The position numbers and the translations under genes are program-made. Shown here piece by piece: positions 49,389 through 59,860 of a stretch of DNA of 64,000 nucleotides. How positions within the stretch are numbered: position 1 is the stretch's first letter; each line of letters starts with the position of its first letter. Location of the stretch: positions 1 to 64,000 of the forward strand of contig JAQTQB010000003.1 of the NCBI GenBank assembly GCA_028712475.1, in the 5' to 3' direction. The stretch is from Verrucomicrobiales bacterium (lineage in GTDB: Bacteria; Verrucomicrobiota; Verrucomicrobiia; Limisphaerales; UBA11358). The notes under the pieces are model-generated. The model made no database searches. It had not been told where the DNA came from and was given only the letters and a program-made list of their open reading frames with translations.

Positions 49389-51140
49389 TCACCCTTGACG
49401 GGTTTTTTGTTTCAATTGTTTCAGCAGCGATTTCAAGGGCAGGGTATTAATCACGTCTGGCTTTTCCAGCCAGCCTTTTCGGGCAATCCCCGCGCCCAGC
49501 CGCAGAAAACCAGCGTGTTCGTTCCGGTGCGAATCGGGATTGATCACACACTTCACGCCTTTGCTCCTGGCATAAGGCCAATGCCGCCAGTCCAGATCAA
49601 ACCGGTAAGGATTGCAGTTCAATTCAATCCAGGTGCCAGTTTCGGCGCAAGCGTCAATTACCGCATGAACATTCACCGGATACGGCTCGCGCTCCAAAAG
49701 CAGCCGCCCCGTCATGTGCCCGATGATGCGGACAAACGGATTCTCCGCCGCGCGAATCAGGCGTCTTGTATTCTCCGCCTCGCTGCCCGACGGCACATGC
49801 AAACTGGCCACGACCACATCCAATTCCTCCAGCAAATCATCGTCAAAATCCAGCCGCTCCTTCAAAATATCCACCTCGCTGCCGGTCAACAACTGGAAAT
49901 CACTGCCGCGAGCCGCGATTTTTACGTTCAGTTTTTTGATTTCAGAAATCTGTTCGCGCAGCCGTTTCGCGTCCAGCCCGTTTGCCTGAAACGACGACTT
50001 TGAGTGATCCGTGATCGCCCAGTATTCAAGGCCCAAATCCTCCATGTAGGCCGCGATTTCTTCCAGCGTGTTGTGGCCGTCGCTCCAGTTCGAGTGGTTG
50101 TGCAGCGCGCCTTTCAAATCCGTCCACTCAATCAGTCGCGGCAGATTGTTTTGCTCCGCCGCCGAAAACTCCCCGTGATCCTCGCGCAATTCCGGCGGCA
50201 CAAAAACCAGGCCCATCTTTGCGAAAATGTCCTCTTCCGTCTGGCACGGCACGAGCAGCTTTGGATCGCGTGTCTCTTCCTTCGATTTGAACAGCCCGTA
50301 TTCGTTAAGCCGCAGACCGCGCTGGATCGCCCGCTGCCGCATTACGATGTTGTGTTCCTTGCCGCCCGTAAAATAAGCCAGCGCGAATGGAAATTCCGCG
50401 TCGCTCACCACGCGCAAATCGCACTGAATCCCACCTTCAAGAATCACGCTCGCCTTGGTTTCACCTTTCGCGATGACCTTGATGATTCCCGGTTGGGAAA
50501 CGAAAAACCCAATCACGGCCGCCGGTTTTTTTGACGACGCCAGCAGGTCAATGTCGCCGATGACCTCCTTGAACCGGCGCAAACTGCCCGCCGTGCTGCA
50601 ACGGATCACGTCTGGATGCCCGCGCAAATCTTCCAGCAACGGCTCCGCCGCGCGCAGCGCATCCGCCAGCAGATGTTTGCTCGCGTAAGTCCGCTTGCGC
50701 TCGATGCCCTCCAGGATATTCGCCTGCGTTTTCTCGCCAAAACCATCAAGCTCCGCCACCTTGCCCGCCTTGCAGGCCGCTTCTAGTTTCTCGATGGAAT
50801 CCACGCCAAGATTCTTATTTAGCGCCTGGATTTTCTTCGGCCCCAGCCCGGAAATCCCCAGCATCTCAATCAACCCCGGCGGAATCGAAGCTTTCAATTC
50901 GTCGTAGTATTTCAATTTGCCCGTCTCGACCAGCTCCGTGATCTTTTGTTCGAGCGCTTCGCCGATGCCCTTGATTTCGCCAAGCCGTTTTTCCGCGACG
51001 AGTTTTGCGAGCGGCTCGCTCAAACCTTCAATCGTCCGCGCCGCGTTCGCGTAGGCGCGCGTCTTGAACGGGTTTTCGCCCTTCAGTTCCAGCAGCGTTC
51101 CGATCTCGACGAGAATCTCCGCCACTTTGTCTTTATCCAT
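49389..51140 (-). CDS. polX: DNA polymerase/3'-5' exonuclease PolX
   Basis: Bacterial PolX is a family X DNA polymerase used in base excision repair. The 583-residue protein has an N-terminal helix-hairpin-helix region ([39 protein letters not shown]) and a polymerase core with [20 protein letters not shown]. The C-terminal PHP exonuclease domain has [20 protein letters not shown] and the metal-binding ending [21 protein letters not shown] start at the ATG at 51140, the standard N-terminus; the frame extends ten codons upstream. It is divergent from the prepilin-like gene. Confidence 0.95.
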   Translation of the reverse strand: MDKDKVAEILVEIGTLLELKGENPFKTRAYANAARTIEGLSEPLAKLVAEKRLGEIKGIGEALEQKITELVETGKLKYYDELKASIPPGLIEMLGISGLGPKKIQALNKNLGVDSIEKLEAACKAGKVAELDGFGEKTQANILEGIERKRTYASKHLLADALRAAEPLLEDLRGHPDVIRCSTAGSLRRFKEVIGDIDLLASSKKPAAVIGFFVSQPGIIKVIAKGETKASVILEGGIQCDLRVVSDAEFPFALAYFTGGKEHNIVMRQRAIQRGLRLNEYGLFKSKEETRDPKLLVPCQTEEDIFAKMGLVFVPPELREDHGEFSAAEQNNLPRLIEWTDLKGALHNHSNWSDGHNTLEEIAAYMEDLGLEYWAITDHSKSSFQANGLDAKRLREQISEIKKLNVKIAARGSDFQLLTGSEVDILKERLDFDDDLLEELDVVVASLHVPSGSEAENTRRLIRAAENPFVRIIGHMTGRLLLEREPYPVNVHAVIDACAETGTWIELNCNPYRFDLDWRHWPYARSKGVKCVINPDSHRNEHAGFLRLGAGIARKGWLEKPDVINTLPLKSLLKQLKQKTRQG

Positions 51141-51239
51141 GCGCCAAATATGAAGACGACCGCGCGGCATTCAAGAATCAAAATTATTTCTGAACTTGTC
51201 CGGCCTCGGTTCAATGGTAGTTTGCCGAAGTCGAATGTG

Positions 51240-52085
51240 ATGAATTTTCTGCTCCAGAACCGACCCCGACAGCGCGCAGCTTTCACGCTGATCGAGCTGC
51301 TTGTCGTCATTGTCATCATCGCCATTCTCGCCGCGCTGCTGCTGCCGGCGCTTTCCCGCGCCAAGGCCAGGGCATACCAGATTCAATGTCTGGGCAACCT
51401 CAAGCAGTTGTCGCTGACCTATGCGCTCTACACCGGCGACAACAGCGAGAAACTGCCCCCAAACGGTTACAGCGACAGCGCCAATCCCGCTCCCGGCGTG
51501 AACCGGCTCTGGGTCATGGGCGGCGAACATATTTTCCCAAACGAATTCACCAACACAGATTTTCTGATCAACCCCCAGTTCGCGTTGTTCGCCGATTATC
51601 TGCGCACCCCGGCAGTCTATAAATGCCCGGCCGACCGCACCACCGTCGCAATGGGCGCAGAGCAAATGCCACGAGTTCGAAATTATACGCTCAACGCCTA
51701 TTTCAACTGGCAGTTTCCAGCCAACGACCTGCCGAACAACAATCAATATTTGACCTTTGTCAAAACTTCAGAAATCGCAAGGGCTGGCGGAAGCGCGCTT
51801 TTTACCTTTATTGACACGGCCCCGGTCAACATTTGTAATTCTGCGTTCCAAGTTTTCATGGGCACCAGCACCTATTTTTGGCACCGGCCTTCGGTGGAAC
51901 ACGACAACTCCGGCACTGTCGCCTTTGCTGACGGCCATGTTGAAGCCCACGCCTGGCGCAATCCCGCCACCATCCAGGCCGCGCGCGACGGTGGCGTCGG
52001 TGATGGCGCGCATTTCACTTTGGGCAACTCTTCCATAAACCCCGATTTCAAATGGCTCCAAGACCACGCCAGCATTCACAAGTGA
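51240..52085 (+). CDS. Type II secretion/prepilin-like protein with H-X9-DG C-terminal domain
   Basis: The 281-residue protein begins with a class III-type signal [20 protein letters not shown], then a hydrophobic helix and the family sequence [20 protein letters not shown]. The C-terminal part carries [20 protein letters not shown] (HX9DG-like). The residue before the Phe is Ala, not the usual Gly; verrucomicrobial members commonly have Ala there. Such proteins are pseudopilin-like and occur in many copies per genome. Their role is not established. The start ATG at 51240 is chosen over longer frames that run through polX shadow. Its stop overlaps the thiD GTG. Confidence 0.88.
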   Translation: MNFLLQNRPRQRAAFTLIELLVVIVIIAILAALLLPALSRAKARAYQIQCLGNLKQLSLTYALYTGDNSEKLPPNGYSDSANPAPGVNRLWVMGGEHIFPNEFTNTDFLINPQFALFADYLRTPAVYKCPADRTTVAMGAEQMPRVRNYTLNAYFNWQFPANDLPNNNQYLTFVKTSEIARAGGSALFTFIDTAPVNICNSAFQVFMGTSTYFWHRPSVEHDNSGTVAFADGHVEAHAWRNPATIQAARDGGVGDGAHFTLGNSSINPDFKWLQDHASIHK

Positions 52086-52975
52086 AGAAAATCCAACCGC
52101 GATCCATCGCACTTACCATCGCCGGCTCCGACAGCGGCGGCGGCGCAGGCATCCAGGCCGATTTGAAAACTTTCGCCGCGCTCGGCGTTCACGGCACGAG
52201 CGTCATCGCCTGCCTGACCGCGCAAAATCCCAGACACGTCCTCGGTGTCGAACCGTGTTCTCCCAAAATGCTGCGGCAGCAAATCGAAGCCGTGTTTGAA
52301 GAACTTCCGCCGGCGGCGGTGAAAACTGGAATGTTGTTCTCGGTTGAAAATATTGCAGCGGTCGTAAATTTTTTTGGCAATCCGCAATCCGCAATCCGCA
52401 ATCCGCAATTGGTTGTTGACCCGGTGATGGTTTCCACCAGCGGCGCGCGGCTGCTGCAGCCGGCGGCGGAGAAAATCTTGAAGGAAAAATTGCTGCCGCT
52501 CGCTGTGCTCGTCACGCCGAACCTGGACGAGGCTGAAATCTTGACCGGACAAAAAATTTCATCCATCGAAGCCATGCGCGCGGCGGCGCGGGAAATCCAT
52601 TCGCACTACGGCTGCGCGGCGCTGGTGAAAGGCGGACACCTGAAAAGTTCCCGCGAGGCCGTGGATGTTTTCTTCGATGGCGAAACGGAACTGCTGCTCT
52701 CCGCGCCGTTTGTGAAAGGCGTGTCCACGCACGGCACCGGCTGCACTTATTCGGCGGCGATTTGCGCGGCGCTGGCGCTGGGGCACAGTTTGCCGCACGC
52801 GGTGGAGATCGGGAAAAATTTTATCACGGCGGCCATCGCCAACAGCTATCGCATCGGAAACCACTTTGCGCTCGGTCAGGTTTCGCGGGACACGCTCAAA
52901 AATTCGGGCGGCGCAGGCGGAAGAACTGGTTCGCGTTCGTCGTGTTCAGCTTTAGGCTGTTCATGTTGTTCGTGA
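52082..52975 (+). CDS. thiD: Hydroxymethylpyrimidine/phosphomethylpyrimidine kinase
   Basis: ThiD phosphorylates HMP and HMP-P in thiamine synthesis. The 297-residue protein has the ribokinase-type opening [44 protein letters not shown] and the catalytic anion-hole region [21 protein letters not shown] heptad repeat (52377-52410) adds [10 protein letters not shown] in frame just before LVVDPVM. The C-terminal tail [20 protein letters not shown] is encoded by DNA opposite the end of the convergent subtilase-like gene (80-base overlap) and looks non-native. The GTG at 52082 overlaps the preceding stop. Confidence 0.95.
   Translation: MKKIQPRSIALTIAGSDSGGGAGIQADLKTFAALGVHGTSVIACLTAQNPRHVLGVEPCSPKMLRQQIEAVFEELPPAAVKTGMLFSVENIAAVVNFFGNPQSAIRNPQLVVDPVMVSTSGARLLQPAAEKILKEKLLPLAVLVTPNLDEAEILTGQKISSIEAMRAAAREIHSHYGCAALVKGGHLKSSREAVDVFFDGETELLLSAPFVKGVSTHGTGCTYSAAICAALALGHSLPHAVEIGKNFITAAIANSYRIGNHFALGQVSRDTLKNSGGAGGRTGSRSSCSALGCSCCS
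52377..52410. repeat. Heptad tandem repeat (CAATCCG) inside thiD
   Basis: Four CAATCCG units and a partial unit lie in frame and encode [10 protein letters not shown]. It is the same unit as in waaF at 3136, read on the same strand. Confidence 0.95.
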
Positions 52976-54512
52976 TGCTGGCGGGCGGGAGGCCGCTGGC
53001 CGTCCAGTTCGGCGCAACCAGATTTGCCGTGCTTTCAACCATGAATCCCGCCGGATAAACAGGCCACTTCAGCGTGGTGTTCGTGCCTGATTGGACGATG
53101 CTCAATGTTTCTGAGAAAAATTCAAACGCCAGTGCGTAAGGTTCCGCCGCGCTGACGATGCCCGCGCCGCCGGCTTTCCAGACCTGCAAATCGTAGCGGC
53201 CCTGGGCGAGTTGCGGCACATAGATGTGCTCGACGTTGTCCACGAGGCTCGTGCTGCACGCGACAAGATTGCTGTTGGCGCAATTGTAGAGGAATAAATT
53301 CAGATTGTTGATGGCGGCCTGGTTAGGCTGACGATTCCAGACCAGCGTGGTTGTGGCGGTGTATTTTGTGCCGGGCAGGTTGTTTGTGACGTTGAAGTAA
53401 TAATGGTTCACCGCATCAAACTGTGCCGGCAGTTTGCCGCTGGTGTTGGTGTTGAAATCCCAGCCGCTCAATACGGGAATCGTGCCGCTCGCGCCGGTGG
53501 GCGGATGCGCGCCGCCGGTGCCGACGGTCGTGGAAACGATGTAACTCCGCTTGCCGCCGGCGAGCTGTTTGCAGGCATTAAAAACATTCAGCACACCCGC
53601 GCCGTAACGCGCATCCAGCGGCGAGGAGTTTGCATTCGTCCAGTTCGCCGGCTTCACCGCGCCGTTCAACAGCAACACCTTCAATGTGCGGGGGCCGGTG
53701 GCGGAGTTTGTGTCGTTGCCGCCGTCGCCGCGCAGCCCGGCCTGCATCAGCAGCGCCGCCGCGCCCGCGACTTGCGGCGTGGAAAAACTGGTGGCTCCGG
53801 CGGGTGCGGTGATGTCCGGCTTGCAGCGGCCGTTGTCCAAAGTTGGGCCGATGCATGAACTGCCGCCATAAGCCGCGACGCCCAGGCCGTTATAGCAAGT
53901 CGCCGGCGGATACACCTGCGCTTGATTCGTCGGGCCGCCATTGCCTGCGCCAGAAACAAAAAGTGTATTGTATTGAGCCGCGTAATCGTCGTATTGCGAG
54001 TCAATGTTCTGCTCCATGCTGACCGATTCATGACTCCAATCAGGATTGCAGAAGATAAAACTTTGGTTCACTACCGGATCGTTGATGCTGGGCGGGATCA
54101 GCGGTGTGATGATGTTGTAGTAAAAATAACCGGCGTCGTAATTGTCCACATGCGCCACATTCGTCGCCACGCCGCCGGACAATCCATAAAAATATCCGCC
54201 CACACCGTTGGCATGGCCGGATTCGCTGCCGACGCTGTTTGGAAAATTCGTCGCCGTGCCGCTGGCGGAAGTGTAAGTGAGGAACAGGCTTGCCGGCTGA
54301 TTTACCGCAGTGGGGTTGACCTCAAACGTCGGCGCGGCCGCTTCCGGTTGTGCAACATTGATGCCCGCACCATTGATATTGGTCGTCACTGTCCGCAGCA
54401 ACGTAAGGCCGATCATGTTCAAATCCTGTGCACGGGACGGTGTCCAAAACAAGCCGGCGGATCCGGCGAGGATCAAGACCAGCACTGATTTTTGTATCAT
54501 CAGATTGTTCAT
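52896..54512 (-). CDS. Subtilase-like secreted protein lacking the catalytic Asp motif
   Basis: The protein of about 538 residues has a hydrophobic signal (MIQKSVLVLILAGSAGLFWT) and a peptidase S8-like domain. The His motif region is GSESGHANGVGGYFYG and the catalytic Ser is in APAGATSFSTPQVAGAAALL. The expected N-terminal Asp motif (VIDTG type) is absent; the corresponding place reads INGAGINVAQPEA. The C-terminal half has a jelly-roll-like domain (TATTTLVWNRQPNQ) and ends with a domain whose last residues are [13 protein letters not shown], a motif I associate with verrucomicrobial secreted proteins. Several ATGs are possible; I use 54512. It overlaps the 3' end of thiD. Confidence 0.85.
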   Translation of the reverse strand: MNNLMIQKSVLVLILAGSAGLFWTPSRAQDLNMIGLTLLRTVTTNINGAGINVAQPEAAAPTFEVNPTAVNQPASLFLTYTSASGTATNFPNSVGSESGHANGVGGYFYGLSGGVATNVAHVDNYDAGYFYYNIITPLIPPSINDPVVNQSFIFCNPDWSHESVSMEQNIDSQYDDYAAQYNTLFVSGAGNGGPTNQAQVYPPATCYNGLGVAAYGGSSCIGPTLDNGRCKPDITAPAGATSFSTPQVAGAAALLMQAGLRGDGGNDTNSATGPRTLKVLLLNGAVKPANWTNANSSPLDARYGAGVLNVFNACKQLAGGKRSYIVSTTVGTGGAHPPTGASGTIPVLSGWDFNTNTSGKLPAQFDAVNHYYFNVTNNLPGTKYTATTTLVWNRQPNQAAINNLNLFLYNCANSNLVACSTSLVDNVEHIYVPQLAQGRYDLQVWKAGGAGIVSAAEPYALAFEFFSETLSIVQSGTNTTLKWPVYPAGFMVESTANLVAPNWTASGLPPASITNNMNSLKLNTTNANQFFRLRRPNF

Positions 54513-54663
54513 CGGAATGATTGAGAAAATCATGTCCAGCACGAATAATACCAATCCATGTTGTTTTTTCAACGGATGATGGTCAAACCACTCCGCCGGA
54601 GTTTTTTCAATCCGCTTCTGAAAATTCTGTCGAATTCCGCCGGTTTTGCCTTAACTTTGGCAG

Positions 54664-55386
54664 ATGTCCGACACGCTCGTCGTCAACGAAATCTATTTGA
54701 GCTTGCAAGGCGAAAGCACCTTCGCCGGGCTGCCGTGCGTCTTCATCCGTCTCACCGCCTGCGACCTGCGCTGTTCTTACTGCGATACCGCCTACGCCTT
54801 TACCGAAGGCAAAAAGAAATCACTGGCTGAAATTTTAACGGAAGTGAAACGCCTTGCCGCGCCATTTTCAAATCCGCAATTGCCATTGGTCGAACTGACC
54901 GGCGGCGAACCATTGCTGCAAAAAAAATCCCTGCCGCTCATGAAATCGCTCTGCGACGACGGCTTCACTGTCCTGATCGAGACCAGCGGCGCGCATGACA
55001 TTTCAAAGATTGATCCGCGCGTCCGCCGCATCATGGATTTGAAATGCCCCGCCAGCGGCGAAGTCGCCCGCAACCGTTTTGAGAACATCGCGCATCTGAA
55101 AGCCACCGACGAAATCAAGTTTGTCATCGGCACTGTGGAAGATTACGAATGGGCCAAACAGCAGATTGCAGCGCACAAGCTGGATGCCATTTGTCCGCTG
55201 TTGTTTTCCTGGGTGCATCCGCTCGCGCCGGAGCAGCAAAGCAAGGCGCTGAAAAAAGTTCCCGCCAAACTCACGCCGATTTCCCGCCGCGACCTCGCGG
55301 AGAAAATAATCGCTGATGCTTTGCCTGTCCGTTTTCAGATCCAGCAGCACAAGATCATCTGGCCGCCGGAACAACGCGGCGTTTAG
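54664..55386 (+). CDS. queE: 7-carboxy-7-deazaguanine synthase
   Basis: QueE is a radical SAM enzyme that makes the 7-deazaguanine ring of queuosine. The 240-residue protein has VNEIYLSLQGESTFAGLPCV at the start. The cluster motif is CDLRCSYCD, with spacing C-x3-C-x2-C, and ELTGGEPLLQKKSL is the GGEP motif. These and the length fit QueE. It is divergent from the subtilase gene. The 151-base gap upstream has a short hairpin (ACTCC-GCC-GGAGT followed by six T near 54592-54608), but no preQ1 riboswitch that I can recognise. Confidence 0.93.
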   Translation: MSDTLVVNEIYLSLQGESTFAGLPCVFIRLTACDLRCSYCDTAYAFTEGKKKSLAEILTEVKRLAAPFSNPQLPLVELTGGEPLLQKKSLPLMKSLCDDGFTVLIETSGAHDISKIDPRVRRIMDLKCPASGEVARNRFENIAHLKATDEIKFVIGTVEDYEWAKQQIAAHKLDAICPLLFSWVHPLAPEQQSKALKKVPAKLTPISRRDLAEKIIADALPVRFQIQQHKIIWPPEQRGV

Positions 55387-55388
55387 AA

Positions 55389-55461
55389 ATTTACGATTGC
55401 CGATTTACGATTTACGATTGATAAATCTGCGGCGCGTAAATCGTGAATCGCAAATCGTAAA
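55389..55461. repeat. Heptad palindrome (ACGATTT) between queE and the aminotransferase
   Basis: The left arm repeats ACGATTG, CCGATTT, ACGATTT, ACGATTG, and the right arm has TAAATCG, TGAATCG, CAAATCG. They can pair around TGCGGCGCG. The element fills nearly the whole gap and ends three bases before the GTG of the next gene. The right-arm orientation contains stops, consistent with its non-coding place. Confidence 0.9.
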
Positions 55462-55464
55462 CCC

Positions 55465-56848
<1,384 letters not shown>

Positions 56849-56859
<11 letters not shown>

Positions 56860-56966
56860 ACTCGGATAGACACGAATCCGAAAACGGGTTGACGCTAATT
56901 TCACGAATTTTCGCGAATTCAAAACCGGAATCAATTCGTGTTAATTCGCGCAATTCACGTCAAAAT
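56849..56966. repeat. AACCACGAATGA/AATTCGCG inverted repeat, copy 1
   Basis: AACCACGAATGA supplies the aminotransferase stop codon (56857-56859). Then TTGACGCTAATTTCACGAAT (56889 onward) pairs loosely with AATTCGCGCAATTCACGTCAA (ending near 56962) around a short loop. A related copy lies at 60679-60815. Confidence 0.88.
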
Positions 56967-56974
56967 CTTTTCCC

Positions 56975-57967
56975 ATGACTCTCACCGAAATGCGCTCCTT
57001 GCTGGCGAAACGCGACATTCAATTGACGCGCTCGCTCGGCCAGAATTTTCTCCACGACGGCAACCAGCTTCGCCGTATCGTGGACGCGGCGGAGCTGACG
57101 CCGCCGGACAACGTTCTCGAGATCGGGCCGGGGCTGGGGCCGCTGACGGAATTGTTAGTTGAGAAAGCGGGTGAAGTGCTGGCAATTGAGATGGACGCGC
57201 GGCTCGTGGAGGTTTTGTGTGAACGATTCGGTTTGGAAAAAAAAGAAGGAGCGCCCGCCCTCTCCCCGGCCATCTCCCCCGAGGAGAGGGAGAATATTTC
57301 GGACGCGTCCGTAAATTTCACGCCTCCGGATTTGTCCCAGCGCGGAAATGAAAATCCCCCTCTCCTTGGGGAGAGGGCCGGGGTGAGGGAGGACAACCAT
57401 CATCCCGACAACTTATTTCTGATCCACGACGACGCGCTTGCCTATCTCAAACGCGAGGCGCGCGACTGGAGCGATTGGAAGCTCGTGGCGAACCTGCCAT
57501 ATTCCGTCGCCTCGCCGATTTTGGTGGAACTCGCCGCCGGTCCGCGCGCGCCGAAGCTGATCGTCGCCACGCTGCAACTGGAAGTTGCGAAGCGGCTGAT
57601 GGCGCAGGCGGACGACGACGATTACGGCATTCTGACGCTGCTGGTGCAGATTGATTTTGAGCCGCGCGGCAGCTTCAAGATTCCGCCGGAATGTTTTTTC
57701 CCGTCGCCCGACGTGGACTCCGCGTGTGTGTGCCTCGTGCGCCGCGCGACGCCGCTGCTGCCGGAAAATCTCCGCGCCACCTTTGTGAAAATCGTGAAGC
57801 GCGGCTTCTCGCAACGGCGCAAGATGATGCTGAAACTGCTCAAGCAAGACTGGCCGAAGGAAAAACTGGCCGCCGCGTTCGCCGCGCTGAACATCTCGCC
57901 GATGGAACGCGCGGAGAAATTGACGCTGGAACAGTTTGTGGCGCTGACGGAAAAACTTTTCAATTGA
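56975..57967 (+). CDS. rsmA: 16S rRNA dimethyladenosine transferase with repeat-derived insertion
   Basis: RsmA (KsgA) dimethylates two adjacent adenosines near the 3' end of 16S rRNA during ribosome maturation. The 330-residue protein has the family start RDIQLTRSLGQNFLHDGNQL, motif I VLEIGPGLGPLTELLVEKAG, NLPYSVASPILVEL (motif IV NLPY) and FFPSPDVDSACVCLVRR. Between LVEVLCERFG and NLFLIHDDALAYL about 50 residues are inserted (PALSPAISPEEREN to PPLLGERAGVRED). They are encoded by a palindromic repeat at 57251-57393. This falls in the SAM-binding domain, in a place where a surface loop is expected, so activity may be kept. Confidence 0.95.
   Translation: MTLTEMRSLLAKRDIQLTRSLGQNFLHDGNQLRRIVDAAELTPPDNVLEIGPGLGPLTELLVEKAGEVLAIEMDARLVEVLCERFGLEKKEGAPALSPAISPEERENISDASVNFTPPDLSQRGNENPPLLGERAGVREDNHHPDNLFLIHDDALAYLKREARDWSDWKLVANLPYSVASPILVELAAGPRAPKLIVATLQLEVAKRLMAQADDDDYGILTLLVQIDFEPRGSFKIPPECFFPSPDVDSACVCLVRRATPLLPENLRATFVKIVKRGFSQRRKMMLKLLKQDWPKEKLAAAFAALNISPMERAEKLTLEQFVALTEKLFN
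57251..57393. repeat. CCCTCTCC/GGAGAGGG palindrome inside rsmA
   Basis: The left part (CCCTCTCCCCGGCCATCTCC with GAGGAGAGGGAG) and the right part (CCCCTCTCCTTGGGGAGAGG with CCGGGGTGAGGG) are each hairpins and also pair with each other. A related single hairpin lies before clpX at 61532-61576. I recognise this arm sequence as a widespread bacterial REP-like motif. Confidence 0.88.
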
Positions 57968-58000
57968 GGTTGAAACAAATGTGGCGCATTTTTTTGTCTT

Positions 58001-58468
58001 ATGCAAAATGGAACATTGTTTGGACTGTTCGGACGAAGCCTTTATCTGAATTTATTTATCGCTGTAGCCGTTTGTCTTGCTCCACGAGCACACGCTGAGG
58101 AACCAGTTATAAAAGATGCTGTGCTTTATTTAGAGAATTTTTTGTTTATGACAAACGTTACGATTAAAGCCGATGTTTTAAGTTTGAATCCTGGCACATT
58201 AAAAATTCGCCTTGCGGATAAGGATTACGACTACTCTGGAAATTTTACGATAATTCTGGATAAACCCCGCGAACACAAAACTTCCTATTTTGGTTTTGGT
58301 GCTCCAGAGAAGGCAAAATTTGTGATTCTAAATAATGTTCTTAAACAAACTACATTTCCACTTGCAGATGCCACGATTTGGGAAAAGAAGAAGAACTATG
58401 TCGTGTTAGAATCCGCAGGCAAGGAGTGGATTCATTCTGGCGGTTATACAATCCAAAATTCACCGTGA
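58001..58468 (+). CDS. Secreted hypothetical protein, AT-rich
   Basis: The 155-residue protein has a signal peptide (LFIAVAVCLAPRAHAEEP), with cleavage likely after AHA. The mature part is beta-rich (FLFMTNVTIKADVLSLNPGT, then KIRLADKDYDYSGNFTIILD). I recognise no family. The DNA is visibly AT-richer than rsmA and clpP, and the gene opens a block of accessory genes ending with a ParDE pair. It precedes the next gene by seven bases. Probably recently acquired; no function is proposed. Confidence 0.8.
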   Translation: MQNGTLFGLFGRSLYLNLFIAVAVCLAPRAHAEEPVIKDAVLYLENFLFMTNVTIKADVLSLNPGTLKIRLADKDYDYSGNFTIILDKPREHKTSYFGFGAPEKAKFVILNNVLKQTTFPLADATIWEKKKNYVVLESAGKEWIHSGGYTIQNSP

Positions 58469-58475
58469 AGTCTTC

Positions 58476-59252
58476 ATGGCAGACACGCTCCAAGATTTGA
58501 TTGCCTCGGTGATACTGGATATTCCCGTTGCGGCCGATCATCTTAAATCTGCACGCGAAGAAATTTGCCGCCAGATTGATCCAGAAATTGACTTTTATAT
58601 CCGCCAACAATTGGATTGTATCGTCAATGTAGCGAAAGACGCTTCGTTTTTGGCGACTCATTTACGCTTTCATAATCTTAGCGCCTTGTGCCGCTTGGCA
58701 TTTGAATCGCGCATTCATTTTCTCTCGGCAATTAAAATTGAAGGGTATGTTGCTCGAAAATTCATCAAGCAAACAACCGAGCATATCGCCAGATTGAAAG
58801 CCATGGCTTCGGACAGCCAAATCGCGATGTTCGTCGGCGAAGAGGTAAAGCGCCACGAATCGTATTTGCAAACATTGCTGACTAATTATAGCGGAATTCC
58901 AGAGCGTCAGTGGAATCTTAAAGAGGCCGCAACCGAGATCGGTTTGTCGCAAGAATATGACGGAAGATACGTCGGTCTTTCGCAGGCTATCCATAGCACA
59001 CCAGCAGGGTTGTTGACTAAAGACGACCCATACATTGTCGCTTCGAGCTTGGTATTTCTTTTTGCAGATGTTCTAAACACAATTGAGTTCACGATTGCCC
59101 CATTGAGCAATGGTGTTTCGCAAGGGCCGTTGTCTGGAGCATGGAAAGAGCTTTTCGATCCTTTGATTTCATTGAGGAAGCAGGAAGTTGTTTTTAAGAA
59201 ACGGCTCAACGAATTTTCAACGCAGGAAATTGATTCCAAAAACAATTTTTGA
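58476..59252 (+). CDS. Helical hypothetical protein, DUF5677-like
   Basis: The 258-residue, all-helical protein contains HNLSALCRLAFESRIHFLSA near residue 70, which resembles the R-x-x-x-E-type helix of the DUF5677 family. A His/Asp-rich helix region follows. Its DNA is AT-rich. The family has no firmly known role and is often found near defence or toxin genes; here it precedes a phosphatase-like gene and a ParDE pair. The assignment is tentative. The stop overlaps the next start by four bases. Confidence 0.78.
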   Translation: MADTLQDLIASVILDIPVAADHLKSAREEICRQIDPEIDFYIRQQLDCIVNVAKDASFLATHLRFHNLSALCRLAFESRIHFLSAIKIEGYVARKFIKQTTEHIARLKAMASDSQIAMFVGEEVKRHESYLQTLLTNYSGIPERQWNLKEAATEIGLSQEYDGRYVGLSQAIHSTPAGLLTKDDPYIVASSLVFLFADVLNTIEFTIAPLSNGVSQGPLSGAWKELFDPLISLRKQEVVFKKRLNEFSTQEIDSKNNF

Positions 59253-59614
59253 CGCAATTGAATAACTCCAACGAGCGCACAAAAATTCTTTTCGTGTGCA
59301 GCCGCAACCGGCGGCGTAGCCTGACGGCGGAAACGATTTTCAAGGGCGAACCGGCGTGGGACGTTTGTTCGGCGGGAACCGAAGAAAGTGCGCGCATCAA
59401 AGTGACTGCAGGACATCTCGGCTGGGCCGATGTCGTTGTGGTGATGGAAAAGCGACACAAGGAACGGCTGCGGCAAAAATATCCGGAGGAACTCGCGGCG
59501 AAACGATGTGTTTGCCTTTTCATTTCCGACGATTACGAGTTTATGGACGCAAACTTGATTGAGCTTTTGCGCGAGAAAATGCGGGAATATTTTCCGTCGG
59601 CAGGCACGGCTTGA
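59249..59614 (+). CDS. Low-molecular-weight protein-tyrosine-phosphatase-like protein
   Basis: The 121-residue protein has the CX5R(S) loop FVCSRNRRRSLTAETIF near residue 17 and SAGTEESARIKVTAGHLGWA, typical of low-molecular-weight phosphatase folds of the short type. A general-acid Asp is plausible in the FISDDYEFMDANL segment. It probably dephosphorylates a small phosphoester or phosphotyrosine in the cytoplasm; the substrate is unknown. The start is a TTG at 59249 overlapping the previous stop, which is unusual but gives the full N-terminus. A TTG three codons later is possible. Confidence 0.85.
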   Translation: MTQLNNSNERTKILFVCSRNRRRSLTAETIFKGEPAWDVCSAGTEESARIKVTAGHLGWADVVVVMEKRHKERLRQKYPEELAAKRCVCLFISDDYEFMDANLIELLREKMREYFPSAGTA

Positions 59615-59644
59615 TTTATTCCGCGGTTACCATAGTTTGATTGC

Positions 59645-59860
59645 ATGAATGTCGCCTTGCCGCGAAACCTTGAAGAGTATGTGGCTGAACTGGTGCAAAC
59701 CAGCGGTTACAAAGCCCCGGATGAGGTCGTTTCGGAAGCGTTGCGAGAACACCAGTCGCGTCGGCAGATTCTCATGACGCCGGAATTGGAACGGCTGCTC
59801 GATGAAGGCCTGGAAGATTTGGACCAGGCCAAAACGACCGACGAATTGCGTCGGTCATGA
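59645..59860 (+). CDS. ParD-like antitoxin
   Basis: The 71-residue protein begins MNVALPRNLEEYVAELVQTS, a ribbon-helix-helix DNA-binding start. It continues KAPDEVVSEALREHQ, the typical ParD/CopG sequence, with an acidic C-terminal toxin-binding tail (RLLDEGLEDLDQAKTTDELR). It should neutralise the ParE-like toxin encoded next and repress the operon. Its stop overlaps the toxin ATG by four bases. Confidence 0.92.
   Translation: MNVALPRNLEEYVAELVQTSGYKAPDEVVSEALREHQSRRQILMTPELERLLDEGLEDLDQAKTTDELRRS

Noticed and set aside
49374-49406. Hairpin with T-run at the end of polX
   Set aside because: AACCCG/CGGGTT with a T-run is oriented for the plus strand, where no gene precedes it, so it is not a terminator for polX.
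54573-54663. preQ1 riboswitch upstream of queE
   Set aside because: Only a short hairpin with a T-run is seen. The preQ1 aptamer core sequence is absent.
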